Below are positions 34,040 through 43,622 of a DNA stretch of 64,000 nucleotides, in pieces. A program made the position numbers and the translations under genes. Location: NCBI RefSeq assembly GCF_018739885.1, contig NZ_JADOES010000006.1:1-64000 (forward strand), written 5' to 3'. The notes beneath the pieces are model-generated. The model was not told where the DNA came from. It worked only from the letters and a program-made list of their open reading frames with translations, and did not search any database. Source of the stretch: Leptothoe spongobia TAU-MAC 1115 (GTDB taxonomy: Bacteria; Cyanobacteriota; Cyanobacteriia; Phormidesmidales; Phormidesmidaceae). Numbering within the stretch: position 1 is the first letter of the stretch; every line of letters begins with the position of its first letter.

Positions 34040-35235
34040 TTAGTATGAATGATGGTATGAACCTGCAAATTTGTCAGGCCAGAAACTAGAGGGCTATCGT
34101 CGGGACTGAGTCGAATTTTAACTTCAACAACTCTGGCATCAACATCGGCAGTGGGGTCAGTCTGTAACACATCTTTTTTAGCAACTTCTAAGCCAAGTTC
34201 ATCGACGGTGCCATGTAGCGTGCCTGTAAACCCTCGACTAGTAATTGAGGCCCTTTGTCCTGACTGGATCTGATGAATATCAGTTTCATAAACTTCTGCA
34301 ACAACGTACATCTGGTTCGTTTGGCCCAGGGAAACAATGCCTTCATTGGCAACGGTTTCACCAGGAAATGTGTGGATTGTGAGAACTTGGCCATCACGGG
34401 GAGCACGTACATAGGCAAGATCGAGATTTGCTTGGGCTTGCCCGACCCCAGCCTCAGCATTTTCTAGCTCGGCTTGTGCTACTGCCACATCCGTTGGCCG
34501 TACCTGAGAAATTGCCTTTAGGGTCGCCTTAGCTTCATTCACTCGATCTTGAAGCGTATTTAAAAGTCTTTGACGCACTCGATTGGCTTCAGCTAAGCGT
34601 TGCTGGGCCATTTCTAACATCAACTGCTTGTTATCTCGTAAAGATGCTGAAATAGCGCCCTCTTGATACAAATGCTCATAGCGGTCAAATTCGATGCTGG
34701 CGTTGTTTAACTCAGCTTTTAAACGTGCGATCGCAGCATCCTGAGTCGCTATCTGCCCTTGTAGGTCTGCTTTAGAGCGCTCAACTACATGGGCCTGACT
34801 TTGAATAATGTCTTGTTTTTCTCCAGCTTGTACTTGCTGGAGATAGGCTTTGGCAATCTTGACGTGGGTTTGTGCCCCGCCTAAATCAGCCTGAAGGCGA
34901 TCATGGTTATCTAGAATTGCAATCACCTGACCTGAGCGTAGTTTGTCACCCTGCTTAACTAGCAATTGTTCAACCCGTGTGCCGCCGATTTCTCTGGGGG
35001 CTGAAACCTGGATGACTTCACCATCAGGTTCTAACCGGCCCAGTGCAGCAACTGCTCCAATCTCAGATGGGTTAATAGGTCCACTATCAAGAGACGATTG
35101 AGAAATAGCTCGCTGTTGTGACAAAACCTGAGTGATAACAACTCCCGTTGCGATAGCAGACCCAATCGCTAGCAAAGCGGCAAGTGAGAGTATCTTATAG
35201 CCCCCTAATTGTCTGGTTGATATCCAATTCGTCAT
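34036..35235 (-). CDS. DevB/HlyD-like membrane fusion protein
   Basis: This adaptor of about 400 residues has one N-terminal membrane segment (KILSLAALLAIGSAIATGVVI), lipoyl halves around VAALGRLEPDGEVIQVSAPREIGGTRVEQLLVKQGD and AYVRAPRDGQVLTIHTFPGE, and a long coiled-coil hairpin between them (about 120-270). It links the permease to an outer-membrane channel. The frame is open to 35370, but the start at 35235 (MTNWISTRQ) avoids a large overlap with the thioesterase gene. It probably exports the enediyne product, though this is inferred from operon position. Confidence 0.88.
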   Translation of the reverse strand: MTNWISTRQLGGYKILSLAALLAIGSAIATGVVITQVLSQQRAISQSSLDSGPINPSEIGAVAALGRLEPDGEVIQVSAPREIGGTRVEQLLVKQGDKLRSGQVIAILDNHDRLQADLGGAQTHVKIAKAYLQQVQAGEKQDIIQSQAHVVERSKADLQGQIATQDAAIARLKAELNNASIEFDRYEHLYQEGAISASLRDNKQLMLEMAQQRLAEANRVRQRLLNTLQDRVNEAKATLKAISQVRPTDVAVAQAELENAEAGVGQAQANLDLAYVRAPRDGQVLTIHTFPGETVANEGIVSLGQTNQMYVVAEVYETDIHQIQSGQRASITSRGFTGTLHGTVDELGLEVAKKDVLQTDPTADVDARVVEVKIRLSPDDSPLVSGLTNLQVHTIIHTK

Positions 35236-35248
35236 AGGAAGTTTACCG

Positions 35249-35671
35249 TTACTCAATATAGGGTTGAAGGGCTGTTTGGAGGGCCGTAGGAATAGGGATG
35301 GGCACTGTTTTATCTTCCTCACGCCGCATACAAGCAACCTGTTGTTCACCACGAGCAACAAGTTCTTCACCGATGTCGCCTACCCGCCAGTATTCAAATA
35401 GCATAGTGATGCGATTTTGATGGAGATTTTTTAGCTGCATCCGAATAGTTAAACGATCGAAGGCAAATAATTCAGCAAAATATTCGCAGGAGACACGAAC
35501 AGTGGCGAGGGCCAGCCCTTGAGAGAGATCGGTTAAAATTTCGGGGGCATTGTCATGGAGAAACATTTCGCGACAGCGGCCCTGCCACTTTAAATGGTTG
35601 GCATAATATACATTGCCGACCAGATTGGTTTCTTCGAAGCCAACAATGTGGGAGTATTCGTAGATTTGCAT
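35249..35671 (-). CDS. Enediyne-type hotdog thioesterase (E10 family)
   Basis: This 140-residue hotdog-fold thioesterase has the signature YSHIVGFEETNLVGNVYYANHLKWQGRCREMFL, the same pattern as SgcE10, CalE7 and DynE7. In those systems it releases the linear polyene from the enediyne synthase. This family uses conserved arginine, glutamate and tyrosine residues instead of the usual aspartate. The gene start overlaps the TauE-like gene by one base. Its place in the same operon as the enediyne synthase makes the role firm. Confidence 0.92.
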   Translation of the reverse strand: MQIYEYSHIVGFEETNLVGNVYYANHLKWQGRCREMFLHDNAPEILTDLSQGLALATVRVSCEYFAELFAFDRLTIRMQLKNLHQNRITMLFEYWRVGDIGEELVARGEQQVACMRREEDKTVPIPIPTALQTALQPYIE

Positions 35672-36702
35672 TATGTTTCTTTCCAGGTGTATATGGGCTT
35701 TTGGAAGGGTATCGCATAGGTCTGGGTGCGATACATCCAGTAATTTAAGGTGGAAAATAGTATGAACGTTATCAGGCTGGTATAGATGACGGTAGGTCGC
35801 AATGGAATTAAGAGTAACGATGTCGTCAGTTCTATTGCAATCAGGCTGATCAAGATATGGGCAATGGTCTCACGGCGCAACAGGCTGCAAATCATAACTC
35901 CAAGGGGTGCCCCCACAACCACGACTGGGATGGCAGCAAACCAGTAAGATTGAACCTGGACAGAAAAATCATGGAAAACGAATACTTGTAGAATCAATCC
36001 GATCAGAGCGTTGATGGCCATGAGGATAACAGAGGTGGGGGTGGCCACCTTCTCACTGATTCGAAAGAGAAGCACCATGACTGAAAACAGTACAATATCG
36101 ATGCCATTACCCACCAGACCACTCATAATGCCGCCCATAAGACCCATTAGGAAAATCAGTCCCCGTTGTTGTGTCCCCCAAATGGGGATAGTCAGATGGC
36201 GTAGGCTATGTCTACGGTTGAGGGCCACAAGGGTAATGGCAAAGCTACTGAGCAATATCGTGAAAACCATTTTGACCGCATCGGGCGGTAACCAAGGTGC
36301 GAAACATCTTAATCCCAGAACGATCCCCAAAGATCCTCCCAGGCTACCCCAACGAATCACCCGCTCTTCAACGCGGATGCCTGTACTCCAAATAACAAGG
36401 GTGGCAGCACTCATCCCTACGGCCTGAATAGCCAGAGAAAACACTTTAGCATCATGGGGAGAAATTTGTAGAAGCTTGGTAAATACAGGAAACGCAACAG
36501 CGCCACCACCTATACTGGTTCCCCCAGCAATCATCGAGCCAAAGACCATTGTTAGGGCGACTTGCCACTGATTCAGTAGATAACCAAAAGCTTGCTGGGA
36601 ACCCAGAAGCACTAACCAGATGGTCCATATTCCGCAGATAATGGCGACTACTCTTATATATTTGAAAAAGCCTAGCCTAAATCTCTTCATGTTCGCAGTC
36701 AT
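35671..36702 (-). CDS. TauE/SafE-family permease
   Basis: This membrane protein of about 340 residues has eight or nine helices in two related halves. The first half contains GSMIAGGTSIGGGAVAFPVFTKLLQISPHDAKVFSLAIQAVGM and the second GLMGGIMSGLVGNGIDIVLFSVMVLL, the repeated glycine-rich motif of TauE/SafE exporters (sulfite, sulfoacetate and other organic anions). The ATG at 36702 is preferred to a GTG at 36705. It lies between the polyketide synthase and its thioesterase and is co-translated with the latter, so a link to the product or to sulfur supply is possible. That link is inferred. Confidence 0.88.
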   Translation of the reverse strand: MTANMKRFRLGFFKYIRVVAIICGIWTIWLVLLGSQQAFGYLLNQWQVALTMVFGSMIAGGTSIGGGAVAFPVFTKLLQISPHDAKVFSLAIQAVGMSAATLVIWSTGIRVEERVIRWGSLGGSLGIVLGLRCFAPWLPPDAVKMVFTILLSSFAITLVALNRRHSLRHLTIPIWGTQQRGLIFLMGLMGGIMSGLVGNGIDIVLFSVMVLLFRISEKVATPTSVILMAINALIGLILQVFVFHDFSVQVQSYWFAAIPVVVVGAPLGVMICSLLRRETIAHILISLIAIELTTSLLLIPLRPTVIYTSLITFILFSTLNYWMYRTQTYAIPFQKPIYTWKET

Positions 36703-36729
36703 CACATCAATTCTTGTTCTGGTAAAGCA

Positions 36730-39700
36730 TTAAGCCGTTTGTTTAACGGGATTATGCTCCTGCGAGTCCTCTTTTTCGAGTAATATGCTAAATATTTGGT
36801 CTTTTGGTAGAACAGTCTGAGTGACTGTTTCTGCGATTGACGTCCGATAGGTGGCAATTACCAGCGAGCCTGCCTGTAATAGAACCCAAGTATCATCAGC
36901 TGGTTCAAGCATCACCAGGGGTGACCTCACTGATATGGCAGCTTTTTTCAAACATTCCAATGCCGTCCAAATGCGTGTGGCTGCGACATTCAAGTTCTCA
37001 TTAGTCTCGTTAGCTAATAATTGAGCCAAATTGAATCGTTCTTTACCTAGTAAGTCTTGCCAAAGATGTAGCTCTCGATGAACTACTGTTTCAATATCAC
37101 ATCCCAGCGTTGTTTTGCCAAAAACAACCAGCGTTAAACTGTCTGAATGAGCCACGGAAATTGATGAGCTTGCCCCATTACTAATTAACTCTGGCTTACC
37201 ATTTGGTCGATATGTAAGCAGAGATAGAGGTGTTATTTGTTGTAGCGCGAGATCTCGCCTCTCTCTACGACCTAAACTTTGACTATATTCCACCATCACA
37301 TTGATATTGACAGAGGGGATGAGTGTTTGTAGCTGTCGCTCTAAATAAGGGCCCAATAGCGATACGGGCCAGACCTTGTTTTCCTTCAAAGGGCTGGTTT
37401 GTGGCATTGCCTGTAATTGTAATCCTTGCCATTCCTCTAGAACGTTGCCCTCACTATCTACGACTGTTAAGTCATAGGTAAACCTCTCGTTTTGCCGCTC
37501 TCGCTCTTGTGCTGATACAAAGATTGTGTCACTGCTTGCCTCAGTTATCCGAGTTGGGACTATGATAATGCGCTCTACGGCAACTGGTAGCAGAGTACGC
37601 TGTGGAATGCAAGCTTGTAATGAATGAATTATGGCATCTCGTGTTCCTGGATCACCTAAGATCAAACGGTTTGAGAAATACTGGTTAAACCAACTTGCGG
37701 TTTGGTTGGGCGACAGTTCTGCGATACATTTTGTTGCCCGCAGTAGACGATAGCCTTGTAGACGCTGAAAGCGACCACTTTGAAAGAGAATAGAACCGTA
37801 AAGGTCTTGTTCAGGATTAAGAGAAAGGCTAGATGCCGGGATTTTAATTTTGTCCTTAGAGTTGGATACTTGAAGAGTATGACAAGTGGCTTCAAAATGA
37901 TTGATGCCGAAGGCAGTTTGGTCACTGCGAAGAGCGACCTTAATATATCCTGGTGCTGTCACTAAGGCGGCAATGCGGATCGTCAGGGTGTCATTGGCAG
38001 GTATGACCACAGGCCGATTAAACTGCACATCCTCGAAAACGAGGGATGTCGATTCGCCTGCAAGAGCAGTCGCCACCTGAGCCATTGCTTCTAGCCCCAT
38101 TACCGCTGGAAAAATCCGTTCTCCTTGATAAACGTGGTCGTTCAGATAAGGGTCTGTCCCAATCGAGAGATTGGCATCTATCACCAGCTCAATGCCAGGG
38201 TAATAAACTCTGGGATGTTCTAGAAAGCGTAAGAAAGGAAGTTCTGTCTTTTCCATTCTTAATGTAGGAGCCTGCCCAAATCGGCCTGTAATGATTACCG
38301 ATGTTGTCATGGGGGATTGTGCCATCAACTGCCGTAAGATGGAAATCCCCATATCCGGCACAATGGGAGTAATTCCCTCTCGCAAAAGTGCATCCACTCG
38401 ACCTAAGCGTTCACCCATGCCTACCCCTGACCAGATAGACCACTCTAAATTGAGACAACGACAGCTAGGATTTGCTTGTTGGAAATCTTCCATCAGATTG
38501 GCTAGCCATTCGTTAGCCAGGGCATAATCCGCTTCACCTCGCAGGCCAGTGCGAGCGATCAGTGAACCAAAGGTGATCAGAAATTTGAGGTGTTTAGGAT
38601 TAGCCGTTAACAATAGATTATTGAGCCCATGCACCTTGGGCGCTAGGGTCTTGTGAAAATCTGCCGGGGTTAGAGTCGTTAATAGCTGAGGAGTATTGAC
38701 CCCAGCACCGTGCAACACTGCTGTAATCGGTCCAAGCTGCGTCTCAAATTTCTGTATAGCCTTTTGTACGGCCTGCAAATCTGTTACATCTGCTGCTTCG
38801 TATAACATCTCAATGCCATTGGCGCGTATCCGTTCTAGATTGCGATATAACTCACTATCAACTTCTAGATGTGAGCGTCCTAACAGTGCCAGACGCACAC
38901 CAGTTTCTCGGGCTAACGCCAGTGCACATTCTGCTGCAATCCCCTTGCCCCCACCTGTTACTAACAACACGTCTGTAGCTGTCAAAGGTACTTCTAGAGA
39001 AGTCTCTGGACATTGTTGCAATTTTAGAATAGGGATCTGTCGATTACCTTGCTGATCGTAACGGACTTCGGTATAGCCTTTGGCAGCTTGAACTTCAGCA
39101 AGTATCCATGGTACTGATTGAGGATGATCCGTTGGGAGAGTAACAACACAGGTGGTGATTTGAGGATGTTCTAAATGCAGTGTGCGGGCAACGCCACCAC
39201 CAATTGGAGCCTGTTGCACCAATACAAAATGGGTGTATTGATCCTCAGCCAGAATCTGTTGAGCACCCGACAGGAGACAGTCAATAGTCTGTGCATCTTC
39301 CGCCGTTGCTAAATACACCACGACTCCCTGGCCTGGGAAGGTTTGAAAGCTCTGCTGTAAAGTCTCTGAAAAGGGAGTGTGGCAGGGTGTTAGAATCTGC
39401 CACACCCCCTTAATATCTGAGACTTGGAGTTTGGATGATAAGGGACAATCACGCCATTCAACCGTAAACGTCCTCACCCAGGCTTCAATGCCTGGAGGAT
39501 GGTGATTGACGCTATTGATGGCGGTAGCTCCACCTGTTTGGACTAAATCATCCAGGGCTTGAGCGATTTCTGCAACGGTGGCATCGGCATAATTGGTTGG
39601 GGCCGCTGACGGTTCCAGCTCAAGGGCTTTGGCAGCTTCTGCAACTAGCTGTCCTACCGTAATGGAGTTGAGATGTAGATCGCTTAACAGGCGATGGTGA

Positions 39701-42675
39701 TCCTGGATGGCTGTGGTGGGTAATTCAGTCCGTTGGGCAACTAACTGTCGCACCATTTCTAAGGGAGATACAACTTCATCCTGTTTGGTTATGACTTGAT
39801 TCGCTGATGGTCTGGCGAATTGCTCTATTGGCTGATAGGTGCCCAGACTCTGGCGATCAATCTTTTTCTCTAGGTATGAAATCTCAGCAGTTTTGGAGAT
39901 AGGTGCCTGGTTACTATGATTTTTTTTACTGGAAACTTCCTGCATTTTTGATTGGGGGGCTAGTTCGCAGGGATTAACAAAAAAATTGGGTTGCCAGTCT
40001 AAATCAAATGGACGAGTAAAGCGATCGCAAAACAGCCTAGTGGGTTCAATCGCACTCCCCAATGCAAAAGTGGCTCCAACTGACTGGAGGAGACCTCGCA
40101 GGGACGGTCCACCAGCATCAATTGAGATCGCAGGCGTTTCCCCACAATCTTGAGCTAGTCGCGTTAACACCTGACCTGGTCCTACCTCAATCCAAAGATC
40201 AACCTCTTGGTTTGCCTGGGTAATGGCCTCCAGAAAACGTACTGGAGCCGTCACTTGTTGATGAAGTAGAGAGCGTATATCTGTCTTGGCTGTTAAGGGT
40301 GTACCTGTAATGGTGGAAACCAGCTTCCTTTGCAATGGTTGAATGGTTTCTGTTGCCAGATGTTCAGCTAGAGGTTCAGCCGCCGCCGCCACTAAATCAG
40401 AATGGAAAGCATGGGAAACAGCTAGGGCAACGGCTTTAAGTCCCCACTTCTGAGCTTGACTTACCAGCTCATTAATTGCCTCTACTTCACCCGAAATAAT
40501 CGTTTGTTGGGGACTGTTGAGACCTGCAATCACAACAGGATACCTATTGATAAGCAGTTGAACCGCCTGCTGGGAGGCTTGAATACTGGCCATTGCGCCA
40601 GGGGTGCTGCCCAAGTCTGTCATCGCCTGACCTCGAACTTGGGCAATCCTTAACAGAGTTGTCTGGTCAAAGGCTCCTGCCCAGTGTAGTGCCGTAATCT
40701 CGCCTAAGCTATGCCCAATGGCAACCTGAGCCGTGATACCAAGTTGTTCGAGTACTATCATGCCTGCTTTTGAAGCGGTAACGATTGCAGGTTGTGCGAT
40801 CGCAGTTGCATTACCCTCTCCTCTGTCGGGCAAGAATGTATGGCTATATAGCTCTCTAATATCATCAAACCGATACTCCCAACACCCGCCGTTGAAATAG
40901 GTCGGGGATGCCTGCCCTGGAAACAGAAAACCGATGTTGGGAGGCGTTGCTTTTTGTCCGATAAAGATACCGGCATCCAAATCCAGACGATCTGTGATGC
41001 CCTCAGCTAACCAGGTAGCCAATGTTTTCAGTTGGGTTGTTAACTCCATGGGAGTTGCGGCTACAATTGCCGCTCGCAGGTTACCAAGGTGCAATGATTG
41101 AGCCAGGTGAGCTGCCAAGTCTGTCAATTCAGCCCGTGATAACCGGGGAGCAATCTCTAGAATCTGATTAACCTGCTGTTGGAGCTGCTCAAGCTGCTCA
41201 GTTTGGAATAGAAACAGTTCTGTCTTTTGAACAGAGTGCAACAGATTTTTTTCAGTTTGATTCAGGCTTTGACGACGATTGCCATCGCTGCTCTCTAAAA
41301 CAATATGCGCATTAATGCCGCCAAACCCCATGGCACTGACACCCGCCCTCAAGGGAGCTGTCTGGGGCCACAGTTGACCCTGAGGCAGTACCCTCAGAGC
41401 TGCATCTTCTGTAGTTAACAATGCATGGGGCTGCTCACACATGGGATGAGGAGGGAGTAGCTGATGGTGAAGCGCCAGCGTGGCTTTGATCAGTCCGGCG
41501 ATGCCAGCAGCAGCTTTGGTATGTCCAATGTTGGCTTTAAGCGAACCAATCACGGCTGCGGGTGCATTGGGATTACTCTCGTGACGGGCACGGGAGAGTG
41601 TGCTCAACTCTGTTTCATCCCCGACATGGGTACCTGTGCCATGGCCCTCAAAATAAGACACTGTATCAATGCCAAAACCAGCCCGGCGATAAGCTCGCTC
41701 TAACGCCAGGATTTGGCCTTCAACCTCAGGGCGAGTTATGCCACCATTACCATCTGAGGAGACTCCCCATCCCCGAATCACGGCATAGATAGAACAGTTT
41801 TGGGCAATGGCATCTTCATAGCGCATGAGGACAACAAAACCACAGCCTTCGCCGGGCCAAAAACCAGCGGACCGAGCATCATAAACCCTCATTTCGTCAG
41901 TCGCTAGAGCCCCTGCTTTAGCAAAACCTACCAACTCGAAGGGATCTAAGCTTAAATCTACGCCTCCCACCAGGGCGACATCCAGATCTCCTGCCAGTAG
42001 ACCTGTGCAGGCCTGCGCCACCGCTAACAGCGAGGAGCTACAAGCACCATCAACAGAATATCCACCCCCTTTGAAATCAAAGTAGTTACAGATCCGTCCG
42101 GCGATGGTATTAGAAAGATTACCGGCCAGAGTTTCTTCACTAATATCAGGGAAAGGAGCCTTATACGTTTGCTCCAGAATTTGCAATAAAGCTAAATTCT
42201 GTTTTGAAGAATAATCGGCTTGCTCCAAGACGGATTCTATTACTCTGCGCACATAGGGCCAGCGTAGCCTCAAAGAATTTGCACGAGAAAACTCGCCAGT
42301 TAAGGTATTCCCGAGTAAGATCCCCGTTGATTCACGGGGGAGACCTTCGGCATGGGGAAATCCTGCATTGGTTAAGGCACGGTTGGCAATATCTAACGCT
42401 ACCCAATGGACTAAATCGGCAGATCGAAATGTGCTACCCATGATGCGAAAAGCAACCCGGTCAAATTCATATCCTTTGATCAGGGCCGCTTCTGAGCCAT
42501 AGGTGCGGTCGGGAACCGTGGGATCGTTGCTCCAATAATCAGCCAGATTCAAGCGTTCTGGAGGCATCCGTCGAAAAGAACGCCGTTGAGCCAACACGTT
42601 TTCCCATAGTTCAGCTGGGGAATGGGCATCGGGATAGCAACAGGCCATGCCCACAATTGCGATCTCATTTGTCAT
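36730..42675 (-). CDS. Iterative enediyne polyketide synthase (PKSE)
   Basis: This 1981-residue protein has the length and architecture of enediyne synthases. KS: C212 in SVDGACSSSLLAV, histidines in FEGHGTGTHVGDE and GSLKANIGHTKAAAG. AT-like: S655 in AIGHSLGEITALH. ACP: S1004 in LLSDLHLNSITVGQL. KR: VTGGGKGIAAECA from about 1239. DH: H1514 in LNDHVYQGERIFPAVMGLEAMAQ. C-terminal phosphopantetheinyl transferase: LGCDIETV near 1856, then RIWTALECLKKA. The fused transferase and this domain order distinguish enediyne synthases from PUFA synthases and type I modular PKS. It makes a polyene that becomes the enediyne core. It lies 2 bp after E5 and carries no visible frameshift. Confidence 0.96.
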   Translation of the reverse strand: MTNEIAIVGMACCYPDAHSPAELWENVLAQRRSFRRMPPERLNLADYWSNDPTVPDRTYGSEAALIKGYEFDRVAFRIMGSTFRSADLVHWVALDIANRALTNAGFPHAEGLPRESTGILLGNTLTGEFSRANSLRLRWPYVRRVIESVLEQADYSSKQNLALLQILEQTYKAPFPDISEETLAGNLSNTIAGRICNYFDFKGGGYSVDGACSSSLLAVAQACTGLLAGDLDVALVGGVDLSLDPFELVGFAKAGALATDEMRVYDARSAGFWPGEGCGFVVLMRYEDAIAQNCSIYAVIRGWGVSSDGNGGITRPEVEGQILALERAYRRAGFGIDTVSYFEGHGTGTHVGDETELSTLSRARHESNPNAPAAVIGSLKANIGHTKAAAGIAGLIKATLALHHQLLPPHPMCEQPHALLTTEDAALRVLPQGQLWPQTAPLRAGVSAMGFGGINAHIVLESSDGNRRQSLNQTEKNLLHSVQKTELFLFQTEQLEQLQQQVNQILEIAPRLSRAELTDLAAHLAQSLHLGNLRAAIVAATPMELTTQLKTLATWLAEGITDRLDLDAGIFIGQKATPPNIGFLFPGQASPTYFNGGCWEYRFDDIRELYSHTFLPDRGEGNATAIAQPAIVTASKAGMIVLEQLGITAQVAIGHSLGEITALHWAGAFDQTTLLRIAQVRGQAMTDLGSTPGAMASIQASQQAVQLLINRYPVVIAGLNSPQQTIISGEVEAINELVSQAQKWGLKAVALAVSHAFHSDLVAAAAEPLAEHLATETIQPLQRKLVSTITGTPLTAKTDIRSLLHQQVTAPVRFLEAITQANQEVDLWIEVGPGQVLTRLAQDCGETPAISIDAGGPSLRGLLQSVGATFALGSAIEPTRLFCDRFTRPFDLDWQPNFFVNPCELAPQSKMQEVSSKKNHSNQAPISKTAEISYLEKKIDRQSLGTYQPIEQFARPSANQVITKQDEVVSPLEMVRQLVAQRTELPTTAIQDHHRLLSDLHLNSITVGQLVAEAAKALELEPSAAPTNYADATVAEIAQALDDLVQTGGATAINSVNHHPPGIEAWVRTFTVEWRDCPLSSKLQVSDIKGVWQILTPCHTPFSETLQQSFQTFPGQGVVVYLATAEDAQTIDCLLSGAQQILAEDQYTHFVLVQQAPIGGGVARTLHLEHPQITTCVVTLPTDHPQSVPWILAEVQAAKGYTEVRYDQQGNRQIPILKLQQCPETSLEVPLTATDVLLVTGGGKGIAAECALALARETGVRLALLGRSHLEVDSELYRNLERIRANGIEMLYEAADVTDLQAVQKAIQKFETQLGPITAVLHGAGVNTPQLLTTLTPADFHKTLAPKVHGLNNLLLTANPKHLKFLITFGSLIARTGLRGEADYALANEWLANLMEDFQQANPSCRCLNLEWSIWSGVGMGERLGRVDALLREGITPIVPDMGISILRQLMAQSPMTTSVIITGRFGQAPTLRMEKTELPFLRFLEHPRVYYPGIELVIDANLSIGTDPYLNDHVYQGERIFPAVMGLEAMAQVATALAGESTSLVFEDVQFNRPVVIPANDTLTIRIAALVTAPGYIKVALRSDQTAFGINHFEATCHTLQVSNSKDKIKIPASSLSLNPEQDLYGSILFQSGRFQRLQGYRLLRATKCIAELSPNQTASWFNQYFSNRLILGDPGTRDAIIHSLQACIPQRTLLPVAVERIIIVPTRITEASSDTIFVSAQERERQNERFTYDLTVVDSEGNVLEEWQGLQLQAMPQTSPLKENKVWPVSLLGPYLERQLQTLIPSVNINVMVEYSQSLGRRERRDLALQQITPLSLLTYRPNGKPELISNGASSSISVAHSDSLTLVVFGKTTLGCDIETVVHRELHLWQDLLGKERFNLAQLLANETNENLNVAATRIWTALECLKKAAISVRSPLVMLEPADDTWVLLQAGSLVIATYRTSIAETVTQTVLPKDQIFSILLEKEDSQEHNPVKQTA

Positions 42676-42677
42676 AA

Positions 42678-43622
42678 TTAGACCTCCCCAACCAGAATTG
42701 ATGGAACTAAAATGGGGGTTGAGGAGAGTTTCTGAACAATACTTTTTCTAAATAACATCAACCCTCTCGCTATGCAAACAATCGTTAATGCAAAAAAGAA
42801 GCCAAACACAATGTGATTCAGCATTAGAAAGCTATAGATAGCGGCAGTGAAACCGCCAAAGATGATCTGGCTGAAAGGTTTAATCGGTGTTGTTCCCGGA
42901 TCAGAAATCATGTAGAAGGTAAACAACACAAATGCCACCCCCGTCATTGGCATCAGAGGAGCCAACAGCGGTGTGCCCCATAGCCAACTTCTCAAACAAG
43001 CTTGGATGAAAAAGCCACCGACCCAGCTTAGAATTAATGGTAGTTTGCCAGTAAAGCGGGCATTCAAAAATGTTCCAGTACAGATGATGACAGCAGGGAG
43101 TAGCCAATCCCCCCAACCGACCAAATTTTCAGTAAATTGGTACGGTGGAGCAATCCCAACCCATGGAAACAGGAGCAACGTTACGGTAATGCCAAAGTTA
43201 GAAGGATTCAGAAAATGCCGATTTTTCTGACCTATGGGTACGCGAAAAATGGCTTTTGAGGCAATGGCAACTGTGGTTGCAAACGCAATTGGCAACAACT
43301 GATCGTTGGCATAGAGCAGCATCGCTATTGCTAAACCAGTAATGTGAGCAGGCAAGAGAAAATCAATGATTTTGAGAAAAATGATAGGTGCCTGCTTATC
43401 TTTTCCTAAGAATCGCGGACGATGTTTGCCGCTCCAGCTATCTAATAATTCCAGAAGGATCTCAACGCCATAAGCGGTAACAAGCGCTACTAAGGGTTGT
43501 GCCCAGGATTGCTCAAACCCTAAAACGGTATGGCCCAGCAGGTTCAAAAATGTAATAGCGATCGCAAACCGTCGTAAGCCGCCTAGACGATTTGGCTGGT
43601 ACCAATTGGCTGGTTTATTCAT
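42678..43622 (-). CDS. Enediyne core protein E5 (UnbU), RnfD-like membrane protein
   Basis: This 314-residue membrane protein with about eight helices is related to RnfD/NqrB. IGQKNRHFLNPSNFGITVTLLLFPWVGIAPPYQF and FVLFTFYMISDPGTTPIKPFSQIIFGG are typical (the S/D-P-x-T motif near the flavin site in RnfD). E5 occurs in essentially all enediyne clusters and may take part in electron transfer for core formation; its precise function is not known. It abuts E4 (next base) and precedes the synthase by 2 bp. Confidence 0.92.
   Translation of the reverse strand: MNKPANWYQPNRLGGLRRFAIAITFLNLLGHTVLGFEQSWAQPLVALVTAYGVEILLELLDSWSGKHRPRFLGKDKQAPIIFLKIIDFLLPAHITGLAIAMLLYANDQLLPIAFATTVAIASKAIFRVPIGQKNRHFLNPSNFGITVTLLLFPWVGIAPPYQFTENLVGWGDWLLPAVIICTGTFLNARFTGKLPLILSWVGGFFIQACLRSWLWGTPLLAPLMPMTGVAFVLFTFYMISDPGTTPIKPFSQIIFGGFTAAIYSFLMLNHIVFGFFFALTIVCIARGLMLFRKSIVQKLSSTPILVPSILVGEV

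Noticed and set aside
36011..36427. A 138-codon plus-strand frame.
   Set aside because: Antisense to the TauE-like gene, low-complexity composition, no domain.
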